Shown: piece after piece, positions 29,013 to 36,533 of the stretch
Position numbering within the stretch: position 1 is the first letter of the stretch
How the letters are laid out: every line of letters starts with the position of its first letter
Origin: Hyphomicrobiales bacterium
GTDB taxonomy: Bacteria > Pseudomonadota > Alphaproteobacteria > Rhizobiales > Rhizobiaceae
Length of the DNA stretch: 64,000 nt
NCBI GenBank assembly: GCA_900469625.1
Contig: UBXV01000002.1
Span: forward strand, 186,001 to 250,000
Reading direction: 5' to 3'
Program-made: the position numbers and the translations under genes
Notes under the pieces: model-generated
What the model saw: the letters and a program-made list of their open reading frames with translations, nothing else
The model's database searches: none
Told to the model about the DNA's origin: nothing

Positions 29013-30728
29013 ATGGCGAGAAAACTGAGATCGCAGCACTGGTTCGGAGGGCTCGACAAGGATGGCTTCATTCATCGCAGCTGGATGAAGAACAACGGCC
29101 TGCCGGATGACGCCTTCGACGGGCGTCCGGTCATAGGCATCTGCAATACCTTCTCCGAACTCACACCGTGCAACGCCCACTTTCGCGGCCTGATCGAGCA
29201 CATCAAGGCGGGCGTGCTGGAGGCAGGCGGCCTGCCGCTGGAGTTCCCGGTGTTTTCCTGCGGTGAGTCCAATCTGCGCCCGACGGCCATGCTCTTTCGC
29301 AATCTCGCTTCCATGGATGTGGAGGAGGCGATCCGTGGAAACCCGATCGATGGCGTCGTTCTGATGGCCGGCTGCGACAAGACCACGCCGTCGCTCGTCA
29401 TGGGCGCTGCCTCATGTGATCTGCCGGCGATCGTCGTCTCCGGTGGGCCGATGCTGAACGGCCGGCTGAAGGGCAGGACCATCGGTTCGGGCACCGACGT
29501 CTGGAAATTCTCCGAGGATGTGCGGGCCGGAGTCATGTCGCCGGCCGAGTTCATGGCGGCGGAAAGCGCCATGTCGCGATCGCCAGGTCATTGCATGACC
29601 ATGGGCACGGCCTCGACCATGGCATCGATGGCCGAAGCCCTGGGCCTGGCCTTGCCCGGCAACGCGGCCTATCCGGCGGTCGATGCACACCGCGTGCGCC
29701 TGGCGCGGCTGTCCGGCCGGCGGATTGTTGCGATGGTCGCCGAGGACCTGCGCCCCTCGCACATCCTGACGCGAGAAGCCTTTGCCAATGCCATCCGAGT
29801 CAACGGCGCCATCGGCGGCTCGACCAACGCCGTCGTGCATCTGCTGGCGATTGCCGGGCGGGTCGGCACCGAACTGACACTCGAGGATTGGGACCGGTTC
29901 GGCCGGGATATCCCCACGATCCTCAACCTCATGCCATCAGGAAAATTCCTGATGGAGGACTTCTGTTACGCCGGCGGCCTGCCCGCGGTTATGAAGGAGA
30001 TTGCCGACCTGCTCGACCTCGCCAACCCGACGGTGACCGGCAAAAGCGTCGGCGAAAATATCGCGGATGCGGAAAATTACAATCCGGATGTCATCCTGCC
30101 CCGTGCCGTTGCGCTGACCCAGCAGGGCGGCATCGCTGTGCTCAAGGGCAATCTCGCGCCGCAGGGCGCGATCCTGAAACCGTCTGCGGCAACCCCGGCG
30201 CTGATGCAGCACCGCGGCCGCGCCGTCGTCTTCGAAACGATCGATCACTACAAAGAGCGTATCGACGATCCCGAGCTTGCCATCGACGAGACCTCGGTGA
30301 TGGTGTTGAAGAACTGCGGCCCCAAGGGCTATCCAGGGATGGCCGAGGTCGGCAACATGGCGCTACCGCAGAAGCTGTTGAAGCAGGGCGTGCGCGACAT
30401 GGTGCGCATTTCCGATGCGCGCATGTCAGGTACGGCCTTCGGCACCGTTGTGCTACATGTGGCGCCGGAGGCAGCTGTCGGGGGTGCCCTGGCGCTGGTC
30501 AGGGACGGTGACTGGATCGAGCTCGACGTGGCAGGACGCCGGCTGCACCTCGATGTCGACGAGGCCGAACTGGCGCGCCGGCGGCAGGAATGGACGCCGC
30601 CCAAGATCGCCATGCCGGGAGGTTACCAGGGCCTTTATGTCGAGCGGGTGATGCAGGCCGATCGTGGCGCTGATCTCGATTTTCTCGTCGGTTGCCGCGG
30701 GCACGCCGTGCCGCGCGACAGCCACTGA
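29013..30728 (+). CDS. IlvD/Edd-family sugar-acid dehydratase (L-arabinonate dehydratase type)
   Basis: A 571-residue dehydratase. Family motifs are MAGCDKTTPSLVMGAAS (about 120-136), with one cluster cysteine, PGHCMTMGTASTM (about 192-204), with another, and the C-terminal SDARMSGTAFGTVVLHVAPE. An early cysteine lies in GICNTFSELTPCN. These enzymes carry a 2Fe-2S or 4Fe-4S cluster and turn aldonates into 2-keto-3-deoxy acids. The opening segment SQHWFGGLDKDGFIHRSWMK is the type seen in L-arabinonate and related dehydratases rather than IlvD proper. ATG 29013 follows GTGGAGGGG. It is followed closely by a DapA-like lyase. Confidence 0.85.
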   Translation: MARKLRSQHWFGGLDKDGFIHRSWMKNNGLPDDAFDGRPVIGICNTFSELTPCNAHFRGLIEHIKAGVLEAGGLPLEFPVFSCGESNLRPTAMLFRNLASMDVEEAIRGNPIDGVVLMAGCDKTTPSLVMGAASCDLPAIVVSGGPMLNGRLKGRTIGSGTDVWKFSEDVRAGVMSPAEFMAAESAMSRSPGHCMTMGTASTMASMAEALGLALPGNAAYPAVDAHRVRLARLSGRRIVAMVAEDLRPSHILTREAFANAIRVNGAIGGSTNAVVHLLAIAGRVGTELTLEDWDRFGRDIPTILNLMPSGKFLMEDFCYAGGLPAVMKEIADLLDLANPTVTGKSVGENIADAENYNPDVILPRAVALTQQGGIAVLKGNLAPQGAILKPSAATPALMQHRGRAVVFETIDHYKERIDDPELAIDETSVMVLKNCGPKGYPGMAEVGNMALPQKLLKQGVRDMVRISDARMSGTAFGTVVLHVAPEAAVGGALALVRDGDWIELDVAGRRLHLDVDEAELARRRQEWTPPKIAMPGGYQGLYVERVMQADRGADLDFLVGCRGHAVPRDSH

Positions 30729-30740
30729 GGGGGAGCGGCG

Positions 30741-31649
30741 ATGTCCCGGTTCGATCCCACTGACCTTCACGGCATCCACGCCATCCTCTATGCGCTCTTT
30801 GATGGCGACGAGAAGCTCGATCGCGAAGCCATGCGGCGGCAGACAGAAGTCTGCCTCGTGGCCGGCGTGCACGGCATGGCGGCACTCGGCCTTGCGACCG
30901 AAGCCTCGAAACTGAGCGAGGTGGAACGCATGGCGGTGATGGAATGGCTGGTGGAAGACACCGCCGGCCAGGTGCCGGTGGCGCTCACCATCTTCGGGCC
31001 GTCGGTCGAGGAGCAGGTGCGACAGGCACGCCATGCCGTTGGGGCCGGCGCCGACTGGCTGATCCTGCAGCCGCCGATCGTCGGCCAGTTTTCGGCCCAG
31101 GAATACATCCGCTTCTTTGGCCGAGTTGCCGACGCGATCGACGTACCGGTCGCCATCCAGAATGCACCGGCCTTCATGGGCAGGGGTCTGACGGCAACGG
31201 ACATTGCCGAGCTCGTCCGCCAGCATCCGAACATCACGCTGATCAAGGGCGAGGGGCCGGTGGTGGATATCGCCGCGCTGATCGAGGTTACCGAGGGACG
31301 ACTGCCGGTTTTCAACGGGCGGGCCGGGCTCGAACTTATCGACAACCTGCGCGCCGGATGCCGCGGCTTCATTCTCGCCCCCGATTGCATCGACCACGCG
31401 GTGAGGGCCTATGAATTTTATCGCGACGGCTGGGACGAAGAGGCGGAAGCGGCCTATCGCGACATGCTCCCTGCGGTCGTTTTCACCATGCAGGGCATCG
31501 AGAACCTGATGTGCTACGGCAAACGTCTCTTCGGTGAGCGCGCCGGCCTGCCGGTTTTCGACCGTGCCCCGGCGCTGCGGCCGACCGCGACGGGTTTGGC
31601 GATGGTTCAGCGTTTCGCATCTGAACTTGGCCCCTTCGGCGGGGAATAG
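30741..31649 (+). CDS. DapA-like lyase (2-keto-3-deoxy sugar acid dehydratase/aldolase)
   Basis: A 302-residue TIM-barrel enzyme of the dihydrodipicolinate synthase/N-acetylneuraminate lyase family. The Schiff-base lysine is in ITLIKGEGPVVD (about residue 169), and the early motif GMAALGLATEASKLSEVER replaces the usual GTTGE segment. In sugar pathways these proteins either dehydrate 2-keto-3-deoxy-L-arabonate to alpha-ketoglutarate semialdehyde or cleave 2-keto-3-deoxy acids to pyruvate and an aldehyde. It lies 12 bases after the arabinonate-type dehydratase, so it should act on that product. I cannot tell dehydratase from aldolase by eye. Confidence 0.8.
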   Translation: MSRFDPTDLHGIHAILYALFDGDEKLDREAMRRQTEVCLVAGVHGMAALGLATEASKLSEVERMAVMEWLVEDTAGQVPVALTIFGPSVEEQVRQARHAVGAGADWLILQPPIVGQFSAQEYIRFFGRVADAIDVPVAIQNAPAFMGRGLTATDIAELVRQHPNITLIKGEGPVVDIAALIEVTEGRLPVFNGRAGLELIDNLRAGCRGFILAPDCIDHAVRAYEFYRDGWDEEAEAAYRDMLPAVVFTMQGIENLMCYGKRLFGERAGLPVFDRAPALRPTATGLAMVQRFASELGPFGGE

Positions 31650-31761
31650 GCGCGGTCGCTATCCCTCTTGGCTTGCGCCTGTTGGGGTGTGCCGGGGGCT
31701 ATGGTAGCAAGGGGTCGAATCGCGCCAGAGTGCGCGACGGGATTTCAAAAACGGGCGGCAG

Positions 31762-32472
31762 ATGACGACATTTACGATCGGAGACCGGGGCTTGCCCGCG
31801 CAGATCGCAGCCGAGATCGGCCGCCGGATCGCAATGGGCGAACTCAAGCCCGGCGTAATCCTGCCAAAGGAATCCGAGATGCTCGGCAATCTGCGCGTCA
31901 GCCGGACGACCTTGCGCGAGGCGCTGAAGATCCTGTCGACCAAGGGTTTCATCGAAGCCAAGCCGCGCCTGGGCACCCGCGTGCGGGCGCCCGAACATTG
32001 GAACACCCTCGATCCGGTGGTGCTCTCCTGGCATGAGGGCGCACAGGACCAGCCGCACCTGGCCGAGGAACTCTTCGAAATTCGCCTGGCGATCGAGCCG
32101 ATGGCGGCAAGTCTCGCGGCTCGCCGCGCGTCGGACGAAGAGCGCCAGCGCATCCGTGCCGCCTACGAGCGGATGGTCGAGGACCATGCGGCGGTTTCCG
32201 ACGCCATCGAAGCCGATATCAACTTTCACCTGGAAATCATCCAGGCGGCGCACAATCGCTTTCTGCTGCCGGTATCATCGGTGATCCGCACCGCGCTGAC
32301 GATCAGCATCCCCAGGACGCTTCGGACATTCGGTGGGCTGCAGCACTCCCTGAAGATGCATGAGGCGATTGTCGAGGCAATCGAAGCGCGGGACCAGTCG
32401 GCGGCTGCGACGGCCGCGGAAACGCTGCTGAACGCAACCTACCAGCGCAATTTCCAGGCCGGGAAACGCTAG
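31762..32472 (+). CDS. FadR/FCD-type GntR transcriptional regulator (second of two)
   Basis: A 236-residue regulator with an N-terminal winged helix-turn-helix (LPKESEMLGNLRVSRTTLRE, then ALKILSTKGFIEAKPRLGTR) and an FCD domain with metal-ligand histidines (INFHLEIIQAAHNRFLL, MHEAIVEAIEARD). It lies 112 bases downstream of the DapA-like lyase at the end of the sugar cluster and is distinct from the first GntR protein. Two FadR-type regulators framing one pathway suggest control by two intermediates, for example the sugar side and the acid side. Confidence 0.85.
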   Translation: MTTFTIGDRGLPAQIAAEIGRRIAMGELKPGVILPKESEMLGNLRVSRTTLREALKILSTKGFIEAKPRLGTRVRAPEHWNTLDPVVLSWHEGAQDQPHLAEELFEIRLAIEPMAASLAARRASDEERQRIRAAYERMVEDHAAVSDAIEADINFHLEIIQAAHNRFLLPVSSVIRTALTISIPRTLRTFGGLQHSLKMHEAIVEAIEARDQSAAATAAETLLNATYQRNFQAGKR

Positions 32473-32486
32473 GAACGCCTTCAGCT

Positions 32487-32987
32487 TCACTTGCGATGCA
32501 GGTTGATCTCGCTGGTGACGACCTTGTTGCCGGAGGCTGGGTCGACGTCGACGGTGGTCAGTCGCATGCCGTTTGCACCGACTTTCTGAACCGTCAGGTT
32601 GGCGCTGCGATCGCCGTTGACCTCCTTGGCCCAGCGGATAGTGAGATTGATCGCGTCGCCACGACGGCTGCCGCTGAGGCCCGCCCGTCCGCCGCGCGGT
32701 CCAAGATAGGATCCGCTGTATTTCGTGCCGCTGGCCTTCAGTTGTGCGTCGATCGAGCGCGAAATCAGGATGAGCCCGCGACACACCCCTTCCATCGACA
32801 GAGCCATGCCCTTGGATTGGCTATCGAAGTTACAGGAGACGTTGACGGGCGACATGTGTGTGCGAATTCGAACCGTGCCTTCTCCCGACCAACGCCCTTG
32901 AAGCGACTTCAAGAACGCGCCTTCGTCAGCCTCGGCGCCACCGGCAAGCGATGTTGTCATGGCGGCCAGTGCGAGCCATCGAAGCAT
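32487..32987 (-). CDS. Small exported protein of unknown function
   Basis: A 166-residue protein with an N-terminal signal peptide (MLRWLALAAMTTSLAGGAEA). The mature part begins DEGAFLKSLQGRWSGEGTVR, like proteins with a lipocalin-like or THAP4-like beta-barrel start, and has a further GTKYSGSYLGPRGGRAGLSG segment. Two cysteines (SCNF and VCRG) could form a disulfide. I do not recognise a defined family. It is convergent with the second GntR regulator, and nothing in its setting fixes a role. Confidence 0.65.
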   Translation of the reverse strand: MLRWLALAAMTTSLAGGAEADEGAFLKSLQGRWSGEGTVRIRTHMSPVNVSCNFDSQSKGMALSMEGVCRGLILISRSIDAQLKASGTKYSGSYLGPRGGRAGLSGSRRGDAINLTIRWAKEVNGDRSANLTVQKVGANGMRLTTVDVDPASGNKVVTSEINLHRK

Positions 32988-33506
32988 GTCGCAACCCTCC
33001 GTTCAGAGATCGGCATGGTACACCAGGCATGGCCCGGACCACCAGCCGCAACGTCTGGCTGCCCGCAATGTTCCGCCGTCTCCTTGGAATTGGCTTTGTT
33101 GAACTGGCGTCAAGGTCGGTTTCGTCGTGCCCCAGCCGCTGCGCGCTACCGCTTCGGGTTGCGAGCGTTGTAGCGAAGCCATCAATGCGGGTGGAATGTC
33201 GCCAGCAACGCGACGCGGTCGTTAACCTCATCACCCGAAAATGGCGTCGGAGTGATGGTGTTTAGCGATGGAGGTCGGTAAATAAACCGTTAATGTTGTT
33301 GTATATGCAGTGAATGGCAACGCCACCTCGGCTTGAATATTGTAGCGCACGACATTTTGGATCGGTTTAATGTTTATCGTATCGGGTTTTGTTCTATTTT
33401 CAGGCTTTCCAATACACATCGCCGATTGCCGCCGCTCCATGGATAGGGGCGAGTGCGGCTTTGCCGGCGTTGAGGTCGATCTTCCAGCGCGGCGGAGCCT
33501 GACGGC
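32988..33506. other. 519-base gap: no gene seen, AT-rich in part
   Basis: Short frames here lack protein-like composition. The stretch from about 33260 to 33400 is clearly richer in A and T than its surroundings and probably holds the promoter of the following gene. No repeat or clear hairpin was found. Confidence 0.4.
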
Positions 33507-34409
33507 ATGAGCGTCCACCCATCCGTCAGCGACATGTCGGCGCTGCCGCTATCCGTCCGGGTGCAGGCGATCCTCGGTCGCGAGCAGTTCGCAGAGGCCT
33601 TGCGTGATGTGGCGTTGCGACTGGTCGAAATGCACGATGTCGCGCCGCGGATCGTGCGATACACCGCCAATTTGCAGAAATGGTTGCTGACGCAGGCCAT
33701 CCTGACCCTTCACTTCGAGCACAAGACCGATGTAACCCGTCCCGGACTGACGGCGGCCAAGCTCATCGATTTCTTCGTTGCCAATAATGTCGCAAGCAGA
33801 AACACCGCCGTCGCCCATCTCTCGGAGATGCGAAGCTACCGATTGCTGCTCGACGCCGAATGGGCGGGCGACAAGCGTTTGCGGCCCCTGACGGTGGCAG
33901 ATACCGCCGAGGATCTCATCCGCCAGTGGTTCGAAGGTCATCTCAAATCGCTCGACCGGTTGGACGGCGGTACGCGCTACCGGCGCTCCGTTGCCGAGCC
34001 GTCGTTGATGCATTTCGCGCAGCCGAGGATGACGCGACACCTGATTGACGAGCCCGGCTGGTGTTCGCCGCCCGAGAGTGTCGCGACCTTCGTGTGGACG
34101 GAATCCGGTAGCAATATTCTGCATGATCTGATCGCGCGCCTGCCGAAAGGCGAGCTTGCGTCGGGGCAGATACCGATCGGCGCCTTGCGCATCAGCGAGA
34201 TCACCGGACGCTACATCATTTCGAAAAGCCACGCCCAGAGGGTCTTTGCCCGTGCCCGCGACCTTGGCTTCGTCGGTTGGCAAAAGCCCGGCAACCGGGG
34301 TGACCTGTGGGTGTCGTCCGATTTGGTGTCCGACTATCGCCGCTGGCAGGCGATCAAGTTCGCAGCCCTTGACGAGGCCTTCGACTGGGCCGTCGCGCAG
34401 TCCCGCTGA
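33507..34409 (+). CDS. Putative DNA-binding protein of unknown family next to the curli locus
   Basis: A 300-residue cytoplasmic protein, with no signal peptide or membrane helix. Residues about 80-110 (GLTAAKLIDFFVANNVASRN, then TAVAHLSEMRSY) and about 215-270 (GALRISEITGRYIISKSHAQ, then RVFARARDLGFVGWQKPGNR) each look like a winged helix-turn-helix, so two DNA-binding-like regions are possible. ATG 33507 follows GGAG at a spacing of nine. It lies directly upstream of a curlin gene on the same strand. No csgD is seen in the locus, so this gene is a candidate local regulator, but that is inference from position. Confidence 0.6.
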   Translation: MSVHPSVSDMSALPLSVRVQAILGREQFAEALRDVALRLVEMHDVAPRIVRYTANLQKWLLTQAILTLHFEHKTDVTRPGLTAAKLIDFFVANNVASRNTAVAHLSEMRSYRLLLDAEWAGDKRLRPLTVADTAEDLIRQWFEGHLKSLDRLDGGTRYRRSVAEPSLMHFAQPRMTRHLIDEPGWCSPPESVATFVWTESGSNILHDLIARLPKGELASGQIPIGALRISEITGRYIISKSHAQRVFARARDLGFVGWQKPGNRGDLWVSSDLVSDYRRWQAIKFAALDEAFDWAVAQSR

Positions 34410-34599
34410 TCGCTGGTTGCTGGTCGCGCCGCAGATGAGGCCAGGCAATTGGCCGGCGGCCGCATCATGGTTGTTTTTCCGTTAATCCCGATCGCCGCTT
34501 TTTATCGTTCAAATTGGTGGAAATTTTTCCAAGTATCTATGGTCATTGCTTAATTTCGCGTCGTTACAACTCCTCTCACCAAGAACGGGGAGATAAGAA

Positions 34600-35004
34600 A
34601 TGAACAACGCTAAAGTAATTTCCGCAGTATTGCTTGCATCGCTTCTTTCGGCTCCGGTCGCCATGGCCGGTCCTGAGTTCGCTTCGCCGGCCTTCGTGCA
34701 GCAGGCAACCGGCGGCGCCGGCTTTGCGGCGCTCGATACGGCTTCGATCATGAAGCCGGTGATGGATCTGATCGTCGCAGCACCGACCGTCGATACGACG
34801 TCGCTCGCCGGCAATCTATCCTTCGTCTACCAGAGCGGCGACTTCAACACGGCCTCGATCCAGCAGAGCGGCGTGCGCAATGTCGGTTTGATCCAGCAGG
34901 CCGGCTACATGAACTCTGCTTCGATCAGCCAGACCGGCGTCGGCCACCAGGCGTTCATCTCGCAGCAGGGCCGCAACAACGTTGCGATCATCAGCCAGCG
35001 CTGA
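34600..35004 (+). CDS. Curlin-repeat protein, short (CsgA/CsgB-like)
   Basis: A 134-residue secreted protein with signal peptide 1-23 (MNNAKVISAVLLASLLSAPV, cleavage after AMA). After a spacer of about 50 residues the last 60 residues hold curlin-type repeats with the Q-x-G-x-x-N pattern: YQSGDFNTASIQQ, SGVRNVGLIQQ, AGYMNSASISQ, TGVGHQAFISQ and QGRNNVAIISQ. This is the size of a normal curli subunit or nucleator. ATG 34600 follows GGGGAGATAAG. It is convergent with csgF and transcribed away from the rest of the csg genes, with strong hairpins after it. Confidence 0.85.
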   Translation: MNNAKVISAVLLASLLSAPVAMAGPEFASPAFVQQATGGAGFAALDTASIMKPVMDLIVAAPTVDTTSLAGNLSFVYQSGDFNTASIQQSGVRNVGLIQQAGYMNSASISQTGVGHQAFISQQGRNNVAIISQR

Positions 35005-35016
35005 CATGCAAAAACA

Positions 35017-35099
35017 GATCGAAAGCAGCGCCCGGGACAGGCGCCGCTTTCGATCCTCACTCGAGAGAGCCGGCGTTCGCTGGCTCTTTTTCGTTTTGT
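35017..35099 (+). terminator. Double hairpin terminator after the short curlin gene
   Basis: GATCGAAAGC (35017-35026) pairs with GCTTTCGATC (35046-35055), with additional inner pairing. A second hairpin, AGAGCC (35066-35071) with GGCTCT (35082-35087), runs into TTTTCGTTTT. It separates the plus-strand curlin from the convergent csgF. Confidence 0.85.
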
Positions 35100-35112
35100 G
35101 CGGGCGCCGGGT

Positions 35113-35385
35113 TTACTGCCCGTCGTCCACCTCCGGCAGCGGTACCGGGTTGGGGTTGGGCTGCGGCACGCCGCCGAAATCCGGGAAGTCGATGGTGAAG
35201 CCCGGACCGCTGGAGCTTGCGCCTTCGCCCTGGGCGGTTGCCTGCGACAGCAGCCAGTTGCCGTTCAGCGGGTCGCCGCCGAGCGAAGGGTTGATCGGCC
35301 GGTAGACCAGTTCGGATGCAAGGCCGGTGCCGGCCGCGGCGATGGTGACCGTTGCCGCGAGAAGCGCGGTTTGAAGCAACTTCAT
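35113..35385 (-). CDS. csgF: Curli assembly protein CsgF
   Basis: A 90-residue secreted protein with signal peptide MKLLQTALLAATVTIAAAGT, cleaved before SELVYR. The mature start LVYRPINPSLGGDPLNGNWL, then LSQATAQ, matches the CsgF signature (NPxFGGxPxNGxxLLxxAxAQ), which inserts into the CsgG pore and couples secretion to nucleation at the cell surface. The rest is short and Pro-rich; many CsgF proteins are longer (about 130-140 residues), so this is a compact form. I chose the ATG at 35383-35385. It is the last gene of the minus-strand csg group. Confidence 0.88.
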   Translation of the reverse strand: MKLLQTALLAATVTIAAAGTGLASELVYRPINPSLGGDPLNGNWLLSQATAQGEGASSSGPGFTIDFPDFGGVPQPNPNPVPLPEVDDGQ

Positions 35386-35416
35386 GGGTATTCTCCTTCT
35401 TGAAGATCGGGGGCGG

Positions 35417-36025
35417 TCAACGTTTCGGTAAAACGTACATCCGGCCCGGAACGACGACAACGGTCTTGTTTTCCAGGCCGCGCAGGCCGGTCGGCATCAT
35501 GTACCGCCCGCTCTGCGCCGTCTGGATCGCCAGCACTGTCGAATTCTTGGAATCGCGCACGTCCAGCACGCCAGCGAGGCTGTTGCCGTCCTGGATGTAG
35601 GCGATCTGGTTGTTCTCGCCGGAAACGCCGACGAGCTGGAAATTGTTGTCGCCGCGGCTCGCCTGCACCACCGAGTTGTTGGTGCCGCCCTGGACGAGAA
35701 GCAGGGCCGAGCTGTGGCCCTCGATCGCCTGGACAGCGCGGTTGTTGGTGCCCGCCTGCTGGATCAGCGCCAGACTTCCCGTTCCCTCGATGCCGGCATT
35801 GGCGGTATTGCCCTGGCCGAGCTGGATGATCGAGGTGGTCGAGCCGCTTTCGCCGCCGAGGAACGGCTGGATCGGCGCCATCAGCGCGTTCACTTCTGCC
35901 GGGTTGGTGCTGTAGTCCTTGACCAGCAGGTCTTCGGCCGAAGCCGTCGTTGCGGCCGCCGCGAAGCCTGCGGCGATAAGCGCGTTGCGAAGAACCTTGC
36001 TGAATGGGCGTGTCGAGCGTTTCAT
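35417..36025 (-). CDS. Curlin-like protein, medium length (CsgB-like)
   Basis: A 202-residue secreted protein with signal peptide MKRSTRPFSKVLRNALIAAG, cleaved after TASA. The mature chain carries about five degenerate curlin units: SIIQLGQGNTANAGIE, ALIQQAGTNNRAVQAIE, LLLVQGGTNNSVVQASR, QLVGVSGENNQIAYIQ and VLDVRDSKNSTVLAIQ. The units are less regular than in the giant protein, and the C-terminus ends in a basic, non-repeat tail (VVVVPGRMYVLPKR). That resembles a nucleator (CsgB) more than a major subunit. It lies between csgF and csgH on the same strand. Confidence 0.75.
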   Translation of the reverse strand: MKRSTRPFSKVLRNALIAAGFAAAATTASAEDLLVKDYSTNPAEVNALMAPIQPFLGGESGSTTSIIQLGQGNTANAGIEGTGSLALIQQAGTNNRAVQAIEGHSSALLLVQGGTNNSVVQASRGDNNFQLVGVSGENNQIAYIQDGNSLAGVLDVRDSKNSTVLAIQTAQSGRYMMPTGLRGLENKTVVVVPGRMYVLPKR

Positions 36026-36056
36026 CTTTTTTCTACCCGTTTCTCTGTTTCTTCGG

Positions 36057-36479
36057 TCAGATACGTGTCGTCGGTTGCGAAAGCTCGATCGTCTGGTCGA
36101 GGTCGCAGAGTGTCTTGCCGCTGTCGTCGGTGACAACGAGCATCAGGCGAACCTTGCCAACACGGTTGATCACGACCTGCGTGTCGCCGAGCGAGCTCGC
36201 GAAAAAGCGGTTCTTCTGGCTGGTCGTGCTGCTTCCCCCCGGAGATTGTGTGGCGATGCTGAGGGAGAAACTGCCGTTGAGATCGGTTGCACCTTCGATG
36301 AAGGGTCTGAGCGTTGCCATCTGCTGCCCACCGATCCGCACGCCGCATGCCGTGATGCGGGGGTCGCTGGTGTTGCCGAGGATGGTTTGACCGCTCATCG
36401 AAGTGGCACTCGCTGGGAAACCGAAAATGATTGTGACTGCGAAAATCTGGAGAAACCGAATTGCCTGCTGAAGCCGCAT
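36057..36479 (-). CDS. csgH: Curli assembly chaperone CsgH/CsgC-like
   Basis: A 140-residue secreted protein with signal peptide MRLQQAIRFLQIFAVTIIFG, cleaved after PASA. The mature part is a small beta-sandwich with the spacing of CsgH, the alphaproteobacterial counterpart of CsgC that blocks curlin aggregation in the periplasm (segments FSLSIATQSPGGSSTTSQKN and GKVRLMLVVTDDSGKTLCDL). It lies between the medium and the giant curlin genes in one minus-strand group. CsgH is known from Rhizobiales-type curli systems, so the call is supported by setting as well as sequence. Confidence 0.8.
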   Translation of the reverse strand: MRLQQAIRFLQIFAVTIIFGFPASATSMSGQTILGNTSDPRITACGVRIGGQQMATLRPFIEGATDLNGSFSLSIATQSPGGSSTTSQKNRFFASSLGDTQVVINRVGKVRLMLVVTDDSGKTLCDLDQTIELSQPTTRI

Positions 36480-36533
36480 GATCTGAACCTCCGTGTGGGG
36501 AGTGGGGCGCCCGAAGGCGCCCCACCAGTTCGA

